A DNA stretch of 6,264 nt from Bacillota bacterium (GTDB lineage: Bacteria; Bacillota_A; Clostridia; Peptostreptococcales; Anaerovoracaceae). A program made the translations under genes and the position numbers. The DNA lies in contig JAFTHD010000150.1 of assembly GCA_017457585.1 (NCBI GenBank), positions 1-6,264 on the forward strand, read 5' to 3'. The notes below the pieces were generated by a model. It made no database searches. It had not been told where the DNA came from and was given only the letters and a program-made list of their open reading frames with translations. How positions within the stretch are numbered: the first letter of the stretch is position 1; every line of letters begins with the position of its first letter. Shown here piece after piece: positions 5,558 to 6,264 of the stretch.

Positions 5558-5593
5558 GGTTTAAAACCGAATCACGTACACTTTGTTCAGTGT
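5546..5593. other. Two adjacent hairpins in untranscribed-looking spacer
   Basis: GTGATT and CGG (5546-5551, 5556-5558) pair with CCG and AATCAC (5567-5569, 5570-5575), leaving a 4-nt bulge. Directly beside it ACACT/AGTGT (5578-5582, 5589-5593) closes a 6-nt loop. They lie after the kinase terminator and before the rpsJ promoter, where no transcript is expected. No U tract or good promoter accompanies them, so a small RNA is possible but not supported. Confidence 0.4.
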
Positions 5594-5615
5594 TTCCATA
5601 ATTCATCCCTTCACC

Positions 5616-5659
5616 AAAATAAAAAAATCGAGAAAATTTTTAAAAAAATAATCTCGATT
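5616..5659 (-). terminator. Intrinsic terminator downstream of the nucleoside kinase gene
   Basis: AATCGAGA (5626-5633) and TCTCGATT (5652-5659) form a perfect 8-bp stem. Inside, ATTTTT (5636-5641) and AAAAAT (5644-5649) add six more pairs across a symmetrical 2-by-2 internal loop. In the minus-strand transcript the stem is followed by UUUUUAUUUU (5616-5625). The plus strand lacks a U tail, so it acts for the kinase transcript. It ends about 90 nt after the kinase stop codon and separates that gene from the S10 operon. Confidence 0.85.
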
Positions 5660-5660
5660 C

Positions 5661-5690
5661 TCTAAATCACTGTATTTTCAACGTTTCCAG
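5661..5690. repeat. Noncoding repeat copy C (kinase 3' region)
   Basis: Contains CTGTATTTTCAACG (5670-5683) and resembles 5271-5299 over about 30 nt. It directly abuts the upstream arm of the kinase terminator. The rest of the spacer up to the kinase stop (5691-5750) holds only a near-palindrome ACACCACCGGTTGTGT (5696-5711, one mismatched pair) and nothing else that I recognise. Confidence 0.6.
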
Positions 5691-5750
5691 CTTTTACACC
5701 ACCGGTTGTGTCTTAAACCTATGACAGCTACTATATGGGCACATTTCTCA

Positions 5751-6264
5751 TCAGTCCTCCAGGAGAATACTCCCCCCGATAAACTCCCTGACGATGGAGT
5801 TATTCGGTATAAATTTCTCCCCTTTGATCGGGTCAAAATACCTGAGGAACTGTATCATTCTCCTCGCTTCTCCATAACTCTCCGAGGTCTCCGGCACCTC
5901 TTCAAGAAGCGGCTGCGCATACTTTTTCAAAACCGCAAGTTCGTATATGGTCGCCGAGTTAAAGAGCACGTCCGCCTCACCGTTGTACGGGAATATGTTT
6001 TTATCTTCCCCTGCTCTGACCTTCGGCCACGTCTCTATGGTCTTCTCCGCGTTATGGCCTCTGTGCTTGTTGTCCCTCACCATTCGCCTTAACATTCTGG
6101 CATCCGTTGTGGACATCCTGTTGTGAATATCTGTGTTAAGCTGAAGGAGCGGACTGATATAGATCTTGAACTTATTATCATCCGGCAGGAGCTCCGAGCT
6201 CTACGGATTCAGGGCATGGATTCCCTCAATCACCAGAACATCACCGGAGCCTAAAGTCAGATAA
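5751..6264 (-). pseudogene. Nucleoside kinase (uridine kinase family), C-terminal part, interrupted by in-frame TAG
   Basis: The frame runs from the window edge to a TGA at 5751-5753. It reads GDVLVIEGIHALNP, then TAG (6201-6203), then SSELLPDDNKFKIYISPLLQ and on through HNRMSTTDARMLRRMVRD, GHNAEKTIETWPKVRAGEDK, NIFPYNGEADVLFNSA, YELAVLKKYAQPLLEEV and the end FIGGSILLED. This matches the C-terminal part of the Clostridia nucleoside kinases (about 550 residues, TGS/ThrRS-like N-terminal part plus a uridine kinase P-loop domain); those families read close to S-T-T-D-T-R and N-I-F-P. Homology continues without a shift on both sides of the TAG, so only a single-base change (for example from AAG or GAG) is needed. 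The Met at 6114-6116 is internal, not a true start. It could be a recent pseudogene, a sequencing error, or stop-codon readthrough. Nothing of the P-loop is in the window. Confidence 0.8.

Noticed and set aside
5469..5606. Small minus-strand frame of about 45 codons (and an inner 12-codon one at 5561-5599) before the rpsJ promoter
   Set aside because: The purine-rich stretch upstream is directly against the ATG with no spacing, the frame crosses the promoter, and no family is recognisable.
5707..5736. Plus-strand promoter-like pair TTGTGT and TACTAT with 17-nt spacing
   Set aside because: Weak hexamers, and no plus-strand gene lies downstream; only antisense of the kinase gene.
5751..6116. 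A complete 121-residue protein starting at the ATG 6114-6116
   Set aside because: The Met lies in the middle of a conserved kinase block (HNRMSTTDAR), there is no good ribosome-binding site, and homology continues upstream beyond the TAG.

Overview
The window comes from a bacterium of the Bacillota, most likely an anaerobic Clostridia lineage. Three things point there: consensus AGGAGG ribosome-binding sites before most genes; Gram-positive-type sequences for L2, L16 and S10; and an upstream gene of the clostridial nucleoside kinase type (uridine kinase family). Genus cannot be decided from the sequence.

Everything recognisable is on the minus strand, so transcription runs from high to low coordinates. 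At the high end (5751-6264) is the C-terminal part of a nucleoside kinase gene. It runs off the window edge and carries an in-frame TAG in a conserved stretch. A strong intrinsic terminator (5616-5659) follows it. Next come a noncoding block, a good sigma-A type promoter (5461-5489) with a pair of inverted-repeat elements around its -35 box, and a leader of about 240 nt containing an attenuator-like hairpin with a U tract.

The S10 operon follows in canonical order: rpsJ (S10), rplC (L3), rplD (L4), rplW (L23), rplB (L2), rpsS (S19), rplV (L22), rpsC (S3), rplP (L16), rpmC (L29) and the first codons of rpsQ (S17). Most genes are 16-28 nt apart, and two junctions (rplD/rplW and rplP/rpmC) overlap as TAATG, so the operon is compact and probably translationally coupled. 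The products build the peptide exit tunnel (L3, L4, L22, L23, L29), the peptidyl transferase surroundings (L2, L3, L16) and the 30S head (S3, S10, S19).

The clear exception to this compactness is the 197-nt rpsJ-rplC gap. It holds a 136-nt element with perfect 22-nt terminal inverted repeats and nested hairpins. This is the least expected structure in the window, either a mobile palindromic element or an RNA control or processing site. Secondary oddities are a long Arg-rich tail on S3, a repeated CTG...TTTCAACG motif confined mostly to the noncoding block, and the amber codon in the kinase gene. No CRISPR array, tRNA, rRNA or transposase gene is visible.
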